A stretch of DNA of 64,000 nt from Streptomyces sp. NBC_00237 (GCF_026342435.1 NZ_JAPEMT010000002.1:620001-684000), one strand, 5' to 3'; shown: positions 35,814-44,625, numbered from the stretch's first letter. The notes: generated by a model from the sequence alone, not told the origin. Numbers and translations are program-made.

Positions 35814-36590
35814 GGACTTCTCTGGGAGAGGTGGCGGACCTGGTCCGACGGATACACCCACGCCATCCACGAAGAACAGACCCTGCGCGTCGAACTCGTC
35901 CACGAGCCGGACGCCCGCGAACCTGCCTGGACGATCGCCGCGTACGAAACCCCCGTCTCCGACCGCACCTGGCACCTCACCCTCACTCGGGACACCCCGG
36001 GACCACTCCTGCGCACCCTGCTCACCTCGCTCACCGACGCGGACGCGCTGGAGCCCACCGTCGGCGAGCACGCCACGGGCCTGGCCGTCATCGAAGCGGC
36101 ACGCCCCCTCCTCGACGCGGGATGGACCTCCACCCCATCCCCCAACAGCATCGCCTGGACCACACCCCAGAACGACGCAGGCATCCACGTCGGCACCACC
36201 GGCGGCCCCAACCCGTCTGCCGGGATGACCAGATGGACCCTCTGGAGCGGCCACAGCACCGACCACCCCACCTGGGTAGTACGCGCGTCCACCGCCACTC
36301 CTGCCGCCCTCCTGGCCAACCTCGCCGAAGAACTCGCCACCGGAACCGGCACCCGCCTCACCGGGCCGCAACCTGCCACGAAACACCGCGCCCAGCCCAC
36401 ACCGACCCCCGCCCCACCACCCGCGCGGCCACACGCCGCTGACCTCACGCAGACAGCACGCCATCAGCGAGCCCCCGCCCGATGCCGAGGGACTCAAGGG
36501 ACCGACTGCCCGACCCATCCCCCGAGTCCCCTGGTCGCCCTGACCTTGAGGATGCCATCGAGCAACTCCACCGCACGACAATGGTGTTGA
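35814..36590 (+). pseudogene. DUF317-domain remnant lacking a start
   Basis: The frame opens after a TGA at 35811-35813 with no start codon before the conserved part: WRTWSDGYTHAIHEE, EPAWTIAAYETPVSDRTW, then the DUF317 signature TRWTLWSGHSTDHPTWVVRA and LLANLAEELATG. DUF317 proteins are Streptomyces plasmid/ICE proteins of unknown role, often with two domain copies. Here only one is kept and the N-terminus is gone. The C-terminus is a Pro/Arg-rich tail that overlaps the next small gene. Confidence 0.65.
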
Positions 36591-36757
36591 TCAGCAGACT
36601 GGGCGGTCTGGCGCGTCGGATGCGAGATGCCCTTGCAGCGATCGAGAGGGAAGACGTACAGGGCTGCAACGTCCTCCAGCTGAGGGGGAACCCGCCCGAG
36701 CTGTTACTGCTCTGCGGTACCACGCTGCCGCGCTCAACCACCCCTCCGCCTGTGTGA
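36482..36757 (+). CDS. small helical protein of unknown function
   Basis: A 91-aa protein starting at ATG 36482, overlapping the end of the DUF317 frame. The core is a long amphipathic helix (DLEDAIEQLHRTTMVLISRL, then ARRMRDALAAIERED), which may form a coiled coil. The tail is short and Pro-rich. This pairing with a DUF317 gene looks like an accessory cassette. No catalytic motif. Confidence 0.55.
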   Translation: MPRDSRDRLPDPSPESPGRPDLEDAIEQLHRTTMVLISRLGGLARRMRDALAAIEREDVQGCNVLQLRGNPPELLLLCGTTLPRSTTPPPV

Positions 36758-36891
36758 GAACGCCTGCCGCCGTGCCGCTCCTCCCCTCGGCCCAGCCAAC
36801 ACCGCCGCCTGCCCGTCCCTCCATTCGAGGTGAAGGCGGCAGCCCGGCTTCACCGTCGCGTGGGATCACGACCGTCATCGCCCCAGGCAAG

Positions 36892-36948
36892 CTGACGTAC
36901 GGAGGTCCCCCACCACGAAGTAGCTGGTGGGGGACCTCCGTACGTCAG
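36892..36948. terminator. perfect 24-bp inverted repeat, bidirectional terminator
   Basis: Arms 36892-36915 and 36925-36948 are perfectly complementary over 24 bp with a 9-nt loop. The site lies between a plus-strand gene ending at 36757 and a minus-strand gene ending at 37120, the right place for a bidirectional terminator. No T-run follows. The rest of 36758-37119 holds the 18-bp repeat at 36980 and no gene. Confidence 0.7.
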
Positions 36949-36979
36949 GGCATGGGCTCCTGCTGCGCCCGGCAGCGTT

Positions 36980-36997
36980 AGCTTGATCCTTAAGGTC
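36980..36997 (+). repeat. 18-bp repeat, copy 1 (inverted partner at 41454-41471)
   Basis: AGCTTGATCCTTAAGGTC occurs here and, in opposite orientation, at 41454-41471. The pair brackets 4.5 kb. The second copy covers the stop codon of a transposase gene, so this one is probably a leftover end of a related element. Confidence 0.55.
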
Positions 36998-37119
36998 CAC
37001 GAGGATCATCGCGACCATAAGGAACAGTCACCTCGTGTCGCATCGTGTTCTCTTCTGCACCGCGTACTCAGGGGCCGGTGCAGGACCGGTCGTTCCGGCA
37101 CAGGCCGAAGCGGCAGCGT

Positions 37120-37992
37120 TCAGGCGTTGCCCATGGTGCGGGGGCGCAGACGGTGGAGGAGGAGGCCGATCCCGTAGGCGAGTGGGTAGGTGATCGCGAT
37201 CCAGATCAGGTACTGCCCCACGAGCCGGTAACCGAGTACCGGCAGCACGGCCCAGGGCAGCGAGGCCACGAGGATTCCCGTCACGCGGTGGTCGCGCCCG
37301 CCTTGGGCTGCGACCGCGATGAGGAGTGCTCCGGCCAGCAGCACCAGCGTCCACATGGCCGGCCCGACGTTCTGCGTTGGAGTAGCCGCCCTGATGCCGA
37401 CCAGCGGAACGGCCAGCAGCAGCGTCATCGCGGCCACCCGGCTGCGGGCCCGGCCCGATTGCGGCGGGAGGTCCGGCGGGCAGCCCAGAATCAGGACGGC
37501 GATCAGGCCGGCGTGCAGCAGCCCCGGCACGGCAGTGCCTGCAGGGTGCAGCAGCGCGCCCGCCAGGGTCGTCACGGCAGTCGCCACTGCCAGCAGGCGG
37601 GTCCACTGCCACCGGCCGTGGACTGCGGCGGATGCCGCCAGTGCCATCAGTGCGGCGGCTGCCAGCGCCGTCTTTCCGTTGCCTATGCGCTGGTGCGGAT
37701 CGAAGTACTGCATCCCGGTGGCGATCCACAGGGCCACCATCAGGGCGTGCCCCGCCGCAATCCCCACCACGTACGGGGCCGCCGCGCCCAGTGCCCGTCC
37801 GGCCGGGTCTGCGGAGGTGGCCCGGAGCCGGACTCGCAGTGCGTGTCCGGCGAGGTCCGCCGCCTCCCGCAGCCGGGCTGTGCGGCCGGCGCCGGCGACG
37901 GCGTCCGCGTAGGTGCCGGCCAGTTCCTCGCCGTGGAGGCGTCGGTAGGCGGCCGGGTAGAGCCGCAGCAGGCGGCTGGTCTCGCGGTTCAC
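37120..37992 (-). CDS. multi-spanning membrane protein partnered with PadR
   Basis: A 290-aa protein with a short N-terminal cytosolic part (RLLRLYPAAYRRLHGEELAG), typical of Streptomyces membrane proteins paired with PadR regulators, followed by about eight helices. It starts at GTG inside the PadR stop (GTGA), so the two are coupled. No transporter signature is recognised. The PadR protein likely controls its expression in response to a small molecule or membrane stress. Confidence 0.75.
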   Translation of the reverse strand: MNRETSRLLRLYPAAYRRLHGEELAGTYADAVAGAGRTARLREAADLAGHALRVRLRATSADPAGRALGAAAPYVVGIAAGHALMVALWIATGMQYFDPHQRIGNGKTALAAAALMALAASAAVHGRWQWTRLLAVATAVTTLAGALLHPAGTAVPGLLHAGLIAVLILGCPPDLPPQSGRARSRVAAMTLLLAVPLVGIRAATPTQNVGPAMWTLVLLAGALLIAVAAQGGRDHRVTGILVASLPWAVLPVLGYRLVGQYLIWIAITYPLAYGIGLLLHRLRPRTMGNA

Positions 37993-38348
37993 GCGGTGGC
38001 TTCCTTCTGGTTGAGGCGGGGCAGGCGGAGGGTCAGGCCCAGGCGGCGTTCCGCCTCGGCGGCGGTCGCCCGCAGTCGCTGCGCCTCGGTGGTGAGCGTC
38101 GTGCGGCCGCTCGCGGTGAGGGCGTACGAGCGGCGCATCCGGCCCTCGACGGTCTCCTCGCTGTGGATCTCGATCAGCTCCTCCTTGAGGAGGCGGTCGA
38201 GGGCGCCGTAAAGGGTGCCAGTGCGCAGCCGTACCCGGCCGCCGGACATGGCGAGGACTTCCTGGACAATCGCGTACCCGTGGCGCGGCTGGTCCGCGAG
38301 CGCGGTCAGCAGCAGCAGGGTCGGTTCCTGCATCGGACGGTCTGTCAT
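37989..38348 (-). CDS. PadR-family transcriptional regulator
   Basis: A 119-aa PadR repressor. The winged helix is visible: TLLLLTALADQPRHGYAIVQ, then RTGTLYGALDRLLKEELIE and the wing GRMRRSYALTASGR, ending in a helical dimer arm. It is first in a two-gene operon with the membrane protein. The ATG lies 6 nt after a good -10 box and has no Shine-Dalgarno, so the message is probably leaderless. It likely represses its own operon. Confidence 0.9.
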   Translation of the reverse strand: MTDRPMQEPTLLLLTALADQPRHGYAIVQEVLAMSGGRVRLRTGTLYGALDRLLKEELIEIHSEETVEGRMRRSYALTASGRTTLTTEAQRLRATAAEAERRLGLTLRLPRLNQKEATA

Positions 38349-38354
38349 GACAGC

Positions 38355-38382
38355 ACCATAGGTCAGCCAACGTCATATGTCA
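38355..38382 (-). promoter_or_regulatory. promoter of the PadR operon, leaderless
   Basis: On the minus strand, TGACAT (-35, 38377-38382), 16 bp, TATGGT (-10, 38355-38360), and ATG 6 nt further. The region around the -35 box contains a GTCATATG/TGACATAT near-palindrome, a possible PadR site. Confidence 0.6.
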
Positions 38383-38673
38383 CTGGACGACTCATGCGGC
38401 GGGTGTGAACTCCTGCCCCCCCAACAGGGCAGCGAGCTCGACAAGGACGGTCCGCTCACCCGTCACTCAGTTCACGACAAGGGCTGCCAGCCCGGCTCGG
38501 GTTCAGCAACAGGAACAGGAACGGCTCATGTCGCGGGCTGTAGGGAAGCTTGCGCCCCGTGGTACGCCCCGCTCAGAGCCGGAGAGCAGCAGCGGGATGT
38601 AACGCTTCTGAGCGCTGCGGCCAAGTAGAGCTGTACGGCACCACCCGCCCGACCTGTCCCCGAGGAGCCATCC
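38383..38673. other. intergenic between PadR operon and sigma factor gene
   Basis: Short frames here show no family resemblance. The right end holds the sigma factor leader with GAGGAG before its GTG start. Confidence 0.4.
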
Positions 38674-39255
38674 GTGCAAGCGGAGCATCCCCTAGCACCA
38701 CCCACACGCGATCCCGCCGGGTTCGCCGCGTTCTACGAGCAGCAGTTCGACACCGTGCTCGGTTTCGTCACCCGCCGTGTCGACCGCCCGCACCTGGCCG
38801 CCGACCTCACCGCGGACATCTTCGTGGCCGCGCTGGAGAACGCGCACACCTACGACGCCCGCCGTGGCGCGCCCGTCGCCTGGCTGCACGGCATCGCCCG
38901 CAACGTCCTGTCCGCGCACTGGCGGGGCAGCACCCGCGAACAGCACGCGGTCGCCCGGATCACCGGCCGACGCGTGCTCGACGACCAGGACATCAGCGCC
39001 CTCGTGGAACGGATCGACGCCGCCCGCGCCGCCCGGCAGCTCGCCGCGGCCCACGACGCGCTGTCCGAGCCGCTGCGCGCGGTGCTGGACCTGGTCGTCC
39101 TGGACGGCCTGACCACCCGCGAGGCCGCACAGGCCCTGAACATCAGTGCGGCCACCGCCCGGGTCCGCCTCTTCCGCGCCCGAAAGGCCCTGAGAACCAG
39201 CGGGCAAATGCGCGCCGACCACCGTGAAACCGTTGTCCTGGAGGCCACCCAGTGA
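38674..39255 (+). CDS. ECF RNA polymerase sigma factor
   Basis: A 193-aa extracytoplasmic-function sigma factor. Region 2 is at about residues 18-80 (AAFYEQQFDTVLGFVTRR, DLTADIFVAALENAHTYD, PVAWLHGIARNVLSAHWR). Region 4 is at about residues 125-175 (LSEPLRAVLDLVVLDGLT, then REAAQALNISAATARVRLFR). It starts at GTG with GAGGAG at good spacing. It overlaps its partner as GTGA, the usual layout with a membrane anti-sigma or associated protein. Confidence 0.92.
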   Translation: MQAEHPLAPPTRDPAGFAAFYEQQFDTVLGFVTRRVDRPHLAADLTADIFVAALENAHTYDARRGAPVAWLHGIARNVLSAHWRGSTREQHAVARITGRRVLDDQDISALVERIDAARAARQLAAAHDALSEPLRAVLDLVVLDGLTTREAAQALNISAATARVRLFRARKALRTSGQMRADHRETVVLEATQ

Positions 39256-39893
39256 ACACCCCCGTGCACTTCAAGCAGCAGCTCGCCGACGAGCTCCACG
39301 CCCGCGCAAGCGCCCTGCCCACCCCGAGGGGCCACCGCACCCGGGTGCAGCTCCCGCGCCCCCGGCTCACCTTCGCCCTCGGCGCCGTCACCGCTGCAGC
39401 CGCAGTGGCCGTCGCCGTGCCGGTGGCCCTCTCCGGCCCCTCCCCCTCCGACGCGCCGGCCCCGCACCGTGCTGCAACCAGCAGCAGCATTGACATCGTC
39501 ACCGCCACCTACACAGTCAAGTCCGTCCCCAACGGCACCATCGCCGTGCGGCTGATGGACGCCAAGGGCATCCCCGGCCTCCAGGACGCCCTGCGCCAAG
39601 CAGGTGTCCCCGCAGCCGTGATGGCCTACTCGCCCTCGTGCACCACCACAGTCGACCGCGACAACACCGTCGACAGCCAGAAGGTGTTCCCCGAGTCCGC
39701 AGACGGACGCGACACACTCATCAGGCTCAGCGCCGTCCCCAAGGGCGAGCACCTGCTGGTCACCCCGACACCAACACCCAACGGAGGCATCGGCGGCCTC
39801 GCCCTGTCCGTGGTGCGCCACATCCCCGACTGCGTCCCCGCATCCGACAACGGAATCGGCGCCGGCTACGTCACCCCCGGAACCAACCCCTAA
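39252..39893 (+). CDS. membrane-anchored partner of the ECF sigma factor
   Basis: A 213-aa protein with an N-terminal cytosolic part, one transmembrane helix (about residues 38-60, LGAVTAAAAVAVAVPVAL) and an extracytoplasmic domain of about 140 residues with SIDIVTATYTVKSVPNGTIA and Cys residues (SCTTTVDRD, PDCVPAS). The sigma gene stop overlaps its GTG start. I see no zinc-binding anti-sigma HxxxCxxC motif, so it may be an anti-sigma of another type or only co-transcribed. Confidence 0.75.
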   Translation: MNTPVHFKQQLADELHARASALPTPRGHRTRVQLPRPRLTFALGAVTAAAAVAVAVPVALSGPSPSDAPAPHRAATSSSIDIVTATYTVKSVPNGTIAVRLMDAKGIPGLQDALRQAGVPAAVMAYSPSCTTTVDRDNTVDSQKVFPESADGRDTLIRLSAVPKGEHLLVTPTPTPNGGIGGLALSVVRHIPDCVPASDNGIGAGYVTPGTNP

Positions 39894-40021
39894 GCCTGAG
39901 CCTTCCCCCTCGGCCTGGTCGTGCGGTCACTCTTCTGGATGACCTCAGGGCATGAGGGCAGCCCTCCTCGTGATGCTGAACTCTGCTACGAGTTGCGGAA
40001 GTTCACGAGGAAGGCCATGGG

Positions 40022-41461
40022 ATGGGTGCGCTGGTACAAGTCCGTGAGCAGAAGGCGTTCATAGAACTTTCCGGCTTCCGGACTGCCTTCTACGGGTGTC
40101 TGTCCGCGCGGGCCGATGCGTTCTTCGACCTCGTCGACGCGCTGCTGTGTGCGGACTGACCGGCGCGGACACCGGTCGAACTCTCTCTGACAGCCGAGCA
40201 TCGGCGAGGCTACGGATCGCTGTACGGCGCGCTCAATCACGGCCGCCTGGACACCGATGCTCTGCGGGAGCTGCTGACATCCCTGCCACTGCCGCGCTTC
40301 GACGGGCGCCTTGTCCTCACCGTGGACGTCTCCCCGTGGCTGCGCTCGGACGCCGCGTGCGCGCCGGAGCGGCTCTTCTGTCACGTTCACGGCCGTTCCC
40401 GGCAGGCCGCGCAGATCATCCCGGGCTGGCCGTACTCCTTCGTGGCCGCGCTGACACCCGACCGCACCTCGTGGACCCAGGTCCTGGACGTGGTCCGGCT
40501 CGGGCCTGCCGACGACGCCGCGGCCGTCATTGCCGGCCAGCTCCGCAGCGTGGCCGAGCGCCTCATCACGGTCGGTCAGTGGCATCCGGGCGACCGGGAC
40601 GTGCTGATCGTGATGGACGCCGGCTACGAGGTCATGCGGCTGGCCTGGCTGCTGCGCGACCTGCCCGTGGAACTGGTCGGCCGGCTGCGCTCGGACCGCA
40701 ACCTACGGCTCCCGAAACCCCCACGCGTCCACGACCCCCAGGGCGGCCGGCCACCGCGGCACGGCAAGGGGTTCCGCCTCACAGACCCGCAGACCTGGCC
40801 CAAGCCGGCCGCTGTCACAGTCAACGACACACCCCGCTACGGCACAGCCGAAGCTCAAGCGTGGGACCGGCTCCACCCCCGCCTCCAGCAGCGTTCTGCC
40901 TGGATCGACCACGACGACGAACTCCCCGTCATCGAGGGCACCCTGATCCGCCTCAACGTTGATCACCTGCCGCGTGACCGCGACGCACCGCCGGTATGGC
41001 TGTGGTCCTCGGCCACCGGCGCCACCCCGGACGATGTCGACTTCATCTGGTCGAGCTACCTGCGCCGATTCGATCTTGAGCACACTTTTCGCCTGTTCAA
41101 GCAGCCCCTCGGCTGGGCCCGGCCGCGTATGCGCGATCCGCAGGCGGCGGACCGCTGGACCTGGATCGTCATCGTCGCGCACGCCCAGCTCCGCCTCGCC
41201 GCACCGCTCACCGTCGACGTGCGCAAGCCCTGGGAGAAGACCACCCGGCCCGGCACCGCCCTCACTCCCACCCGCGTCCGTCGCGGGTTCCGGCACCTGC
41301 GACCCCACCTGCCCTGCCCGGCCCAAGTGCCCAAACCCAGCCGACCCGGCCCCGGACGCCCACCCGGCTCCAAGAACCGGCACCCCACCACTCACCAAGA
41401 CGTGGGCAAAACCGTCAAACGCCCCAGCACCCTCTACGAACGCGACCGGGCGAGACCTTAA
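40022..41461 (+). pseudogene. DDE transposase with in-frame nonsense codon
   Basis: The frame runs from an ATG at 40022 (GALVQVREQKAFIELSGFR) through a TGA at 40157-40159 and on, without another break, to TAA at 41459-41461, 480 codons in all. The family-like parts after the stop are LVLTVDVSPWLRSDAACAP, RLFCHVHGRSRQAAQIIPGW, IVMDAGYEVMRLAWLL and YLRRFDLEHTFRLFKQPLGW. It resembles a large Streptomyces transposase family (NF041680 or IS701-like), from memory. The single TGA makes it inactive unless read through. Confidence 0.75.
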
Positions 41462-41471
41462 GGATCAAGCT
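41454..41471 (-). repeat. 18-bp repeat, copy 2
   Basis: Inverted copy of the sequence at 36980-36997, lying across the transposase stop codon and just inside the putative right end of the insertion sequence. Confidence 0.55.
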
Positions 41472-41558
41472 CAGGACTTCTGAAGAGCCCTGACAGCCGG
41501 GTCCGTCGGCGCAGGCGGGTTGCGAGCCGGCCCGCATGGCCGTGTGGTGCGGTGGGGG

Positions 41559-42038
41559 TCAGGCGGCGGCGAGGCTGATCTGGTCCTTGAAGATCACCCA
41601 GCGCTGGCCCTGGTCCTTGGTGTCGCACGGCTTGGTCGACACGTTCGGGGTGTTCCAGGCATTGGCGAAGCAGTAGGCCGGGGCGTAGGCGAGGGTGATC
41701 TGCTGGCCCGAGACGTTCCAGTACTGGCCCTGGTCCTTCGGGTTGCACGGCTTCACCGAGACGTCCGCGGCGTTCCAGGTGTTGGCGAGGCAGTAGGCCG
41801 GGGCGTTGGTCAGGGAGATCTGGTGGCCCGAGAGGGTCCAGTGCTGGCCCTGGTCCTTCGTGTCGCAGGGCTTGGTGGAGACGTTCGGGGTGTTCCAGGC
41901 ATTGGCGAGGCAGTAGAGCCCGGGAGCTCGCAGGGCCGGGGCGGCGGTTGTCGTGGCCTGCGCGCCGGCGGCGGGAAGGAAGGAAGCGGTCAGGGCCAGC
42001 GACGTGAGGGCGAGCGTCTTGCGGAAGGCGATTGCCAT
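41559..42038 (-). CDS. secreted protein of three QxW (ricin-B-like) repeats
   Basis: A 159-aa protein with a signal peptide (about residues 1-27, ending in AGAQA). It then has three repeats of about 40 residues, each with YC(L/F)AN(A/T)WN, V(S)xKPC(D/N), and (K)DQGQxW. The DQGQHW, DQGQYW and DQGQRW motifs are QxW signatures of beta-trefoil carbohydrate-binding domains, and each repeat keeps two Cys that could form a disulfide. It is probably a single beta-trefoil lectin domain secreted alone, without an enzyme. It begins at ATG 42038. Confidence 0.75.
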   Translation of the reverse strand: MAIAFRKTLALTSLALTASFLPAAGAQATTTAAPALRAPGLYCLANAWNTPNVSTKPCDTKDQGQHWTLSGHQISLTNAPAYCLANTWNAADVSVKPCNPKDQGQYWNVSGQQITLAYAPAYCFANAWNTPNVSTKPCDTKDQGQRWVIFKDQISLAAA

Positions 42039-42479
42039 GAGGGCGAAATCCGTTCTTGTTGCGAAGTGGGATTCACGCCCAAACAAGTAGAGGGATCCCC
42101 GACTCTGTTCTGAACGCAAGGCAATTGGAGCAGCAGCCAAGAACAGGCGAACAGTTTCTGCGCACCACGTTCACCCCAAAGAGACGAAACGTGCGATAAC
42201 CCGACAGGCAGGCAGTGGGGCGAGGTCGAGACGCCAGGCAGGCGGCGGTGCGATGACGACGGACACGTACACCAGCGGTCCGGCGGACCGGGCGGCGGAA
42301 AGGGTGGCGGAGGCGCGTCGCCTTCGCGGAGCAAAGGGCGCGCAGAGAGAGGGCAGCAATCCCTGTGCTGCGCTCCGGGAGGCACGGGAATGCGAGGGCG
42401 CGGAAACGGCTTAGCTCGGCCCTTGGTGAGTGTCGTGTCTGTCGGGAGCGTGCGCTCTCCTGGGTCATGCGGGCCCGCG
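42039..42479. other. intergenic upstream of the QxW protein gene
   Basis: The left part is the leader of the QxW protein gene. No frame with family resemblance is seen in the remainder. Confidence 0.4.
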
Positions 42480-42600
42480 GAAGTGTCCGGGACTATGAGT
42501 GTTTGATCTCTCACAGCGAGGCCCACCTCGGGTGGACGGTGATCACCCTCATGGTGCGCCGTCTCACCCTGCCCCCGCGCCCGTCCCGGACACCGCCCCG
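42480..42600 (+). pseudogene. transposase 3' remnant
   Basis: The frame RDYECLISHSEAHLGWTVIT then LMVRRLT resembles the C-terminal end of IS5-superfamily DDE transposases. Only about 35 residues survive. It converges on the DUF11 gene that ends at 42808. Confidence 0.4.
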
Positions 42601-42709
42601 CACCGCCCGGGAGATCGTTGCGACCGGCCTTCCACCGAAACCGGTGCGTATCCGTATGCGATCACAGGTAATTCGCCTTTCCTGAAGTGCCCTGACCTGA
42701 GCCGCTGAA

Positions 42710-42750
42710 CTTCTGCTGTCCCGCAGTCAACGGCTGCGGGACAGCAGAAG
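42710..42750. terminator. perfect 17-bp hairpin after the DUF11 gene
   Basis: CTTCTGCTGTCCCGCAG (42710-42726) pairs perfectly with 42734-42750 across a 7-nt loop, about 58 bp past the stop of the minus-strand DUF11 gene. It also suits transcription arriving from the left. Confidence 0.75.
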
Positions 42751-42807
42751 TGGGCGCTCTGTGATCCGGCACGGGTGTACCGGGCCACAGGGCGCCATGG
42801 TGGGGGG

Positions 42808-43692
42808 TTATGGGCAGGTGGCGAGGACGACGGAGACGACGGTGCAGGTGACGGTGTCGGAGTCGTTGGCCGCGTTGTTGTCGGTGGGTGCGGAAGCGGT
42901 GCGGGTGCCGGTGACCGTCACGTGTCCCAGGGACAGCAGGTGCAGCGGGATACGGAATGACTTCGTGCTGTTGGCGCCGTTGGCGATGGCCCCGTAGGTG
43001 CAGGTCACCGTTCCGCTGCTGGTGGTGCAGCCGGACGACAGGTTAGTAGCGCTCGCGCCGGGCGGCAGGCTCGCGGTGACGGTGGCCGAAGTCGCTCCGG
43101 CGGGGCCGTTGTTGCTGGCCTTGAGGGAGTAGGTCAGGTACGGGACCAGGATGCCCAGGTGCGGCTGGCCGGTGACGTCGACCGCGAGGTCGGCGGCGGG
43201 GGGTGCGCTGATCGTGGTGGTGATGCTGTCGGTGCCCCACTGGTACCCCCCGAAGTCGGGGACGGTGGCGGTGGAGGTGACGTTGACGGTGCCTGCCGCG
43301 GTGGGCAGCACGGTCAGGGTGATCACACCGTCATCCACCGGGAGGTTGTCCGGGAAGATGGTGCACGCGACATGCGTGCCGGTCAGGGTGCAGCTGTCGG
43401 TGGGGTCGCTGGCGATCGACCAGCCGGTGAAGGTGGCCGCGGCACCGCTCAGGTCGGCGGTGATGTCGAACTGGCTGGCGAACGAGTCGCCGATGAAGGG
43501 CAGGTTGATGGTGTACGTGTAGGGGGTGTTGGCCGGGACGGGGTCGCCCGACTCGGACAGTTGCAGGTTGGCGTCGGCGTGCGCCGCGGGCGCGACAGCG
43601 AACAGTCCCGCGAAAGCGAGCACGAGGCCCCCGAACAGGGCCGTCAGACGCGTCCGCCAGGAGGTGCGGCGGGCTGGCGAGGTGGAAGACAC
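42808..43692 (-). CDS. secreted DUF11-domain protein (copy 1)
   Basis: A 294-aa secreted protein. The start is a GTG with CGGAG upstream; the N-terminus (SSTSPARRTSWRTRLTALFG) leads into a signal peptide ending in APAAHA. The mature part has two Ig-like DUF11-type domains: ANLQLSESGDPVPANTPYTY and, from about residue 180, LTYSLKASNNGPAGATSAT. The second domain ends without RTX repeats. Cys pairs (DSCTLTGTHVACT, SSGCTTSSGTVTCT) probably form disulfides. There is no LPXTG anchor. The first half is nearly identical to the first half of the protein at 49115. Confidence 0.82.
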   Translation of the reverse strand: MSSTSPARRTSWRTRLTALFGGLVLAFAGLFAVAPAAHADANLQLSESGDPVPANTPYTYTINLPFIGDSFASQFDITADLSGAAATFTGWSIASDPTDSCTLTGTHVACTIFPDNLPVDDGVITLTVLPTAAGTVNVTSTATVPDFGGYQWGTDSITTTISAPPAADLAVDVTGQPHLGILVPYLTYSLKASNNGPAGATSATVTASLPPGASATNLSSGCTTSSGTVTCTYGAIANGANSTKSFRIPLHLLSLGHVTVTGTRTASAPTDNNAANDSDTVTCTVVSVVLATCP

Positions 43693-44064
43693 GAAGAACT
43701 CCGTTCTGCCGGGCACTGCCGCACGGCGGGCCCCGGGGGGAGAACGTGACCCTGGCATGGTGCGGACCGGCGGTAGTCAGGGGGATGGGACGGGTCCAGC
43801 AGCGCACCGTCAGGACGAGGTCCATGCCGTGACACACTCCCGCGTTCCGGCACCGCAGCGGCCTGTCGGCCGCTTCTCCGGGACACGAAAGAGGTGTGCT
43901 CATGTCACCTTCCCGCCGCCCTCACACCCCGGCAACACCTCTCGCACATATGACTGAAACACATGCATTCTTGGACGAGACCAGCCCCTCCGGGACTGTT
44001 CCGATGCCATCCCTGCCGGAAGATGACCCGCATCCCGGCCCCTAGAACGGCAGCCTGCAACTTA
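43693..44064. other. intergenic upstream of DUF11 copy 1
   Basis: This holds the leader of DUF11 copy 1 and the degraded 5' part of an IS5-type element. No gene is seen. Confidence 0.4.
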
Positions 44065-44501
44065 GTTAGTGAGGGCGGCTTGCGGCCCCTGGCACTACTG
44101 ATCACACCCGGACAATGGGGCGACGCGCCTCAGATGATTCCGGTGCTGGAGCGCATCCGCGTCCCGCGGCCGATGGGCGGGCACCCGCGGACCGCCCTGA
44201 CCACCTGAGCGGCGATCGTGCCTACAGCTCTCGGCGCAACCGCCGCTACCTGCGGCGCCGACAGATCAAGCACACCATCCCTGAGCCGAGAAATCAGCAG
44301 GCCAATCGCTTACGCCGGGGAAGCCGAGGCGGCCGGCCCACCAGCTTCGAGAAGGCCCCCTACGTTCGCAGGAACGAAGTGGAGCGGCTGATCGGAAAGT
44401 TGAAGATGAGCCGGGCGGTTGCCACGAGGTTTCACAAGCGGGCCTATGTCTTCTACGGCACGGTGACCGTTGCGGCCATACGCCTGTGGCTTCGTGCATG
44501 A
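44065..44501 (+). pseudogene. IS5-family transposase, frameshifted 3' half
   Basis: The start reads GGLRPLALLITPGQWGDAPQ in one frame. After about 44,205 homology passes to another frame (DRAYSSRRNRRYLRRRQIKH, then RRNEVERLIGKLKMSRAVAT and VTVAAIRLWLRA). The N-terminal half with the first catalytic Asp is missing. It converges on the RTX gene ending at 44626. Confidence 0.75.
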
Positions 44502-44566
44502 CCCGTCAGACGGAACCTGGGCGGCGGCATGTGGCGTCGCGTCGACTGCCGAGGGATCGGGGCGTG

Positions 44567-44604
44567 ACACTGCCCCAGCCGGTGTGACCGAGCTGGGGCA
44601 GTGT
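44567..44604. terminator. 13-bp perfect hairpin after the RTX gene
   Basis: ACACTGCCCCAGC (44567-44579) pairs with 44592-44604 across a 12-nt loop, 22 bp past the stop of the minus-strand gene. It lies between two convergent genes and may serve both. Confidence 0.72.
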
Positions 44605-44625
44605 TACGCGGTGTTGCGAGGTGTT

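Larger units (their letters stand above)
39930..41487. mobile_element. probable insertion sequence carrying a broken transposase
   Basis: Weak terminal inverted repeats are visible: CTCTTCTGGATGACCTCAGG at 39930-39949 and, read inward, GGGCTCTTCAGAAGTCCTGA at 41490-41471. They bracket a single transposase gene. A target duplication was not found, so the exact ends are uncertain. Confidence 0.35.

Noticed and set aside
35736..36581. Minus-strand frames opposite the DUF317 remnant
   Set aside because: They are Gly/Arg/Trp-rich shadows; the plus strand has the DUF317 signature.
36892..36948. Hairpin considered as a linear-plasmid telomere palindrome
   Set aside because: Telomeres show several clustered palindromes at a DNA end. 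This is a single hairpin between convergent genes.
42365..42685. A 106-aa frame as a gene
   Set aside because: Only residues near HSEAHLGWTV look like protein and those resemble a transposase tail. It is listed as a remnant instead.
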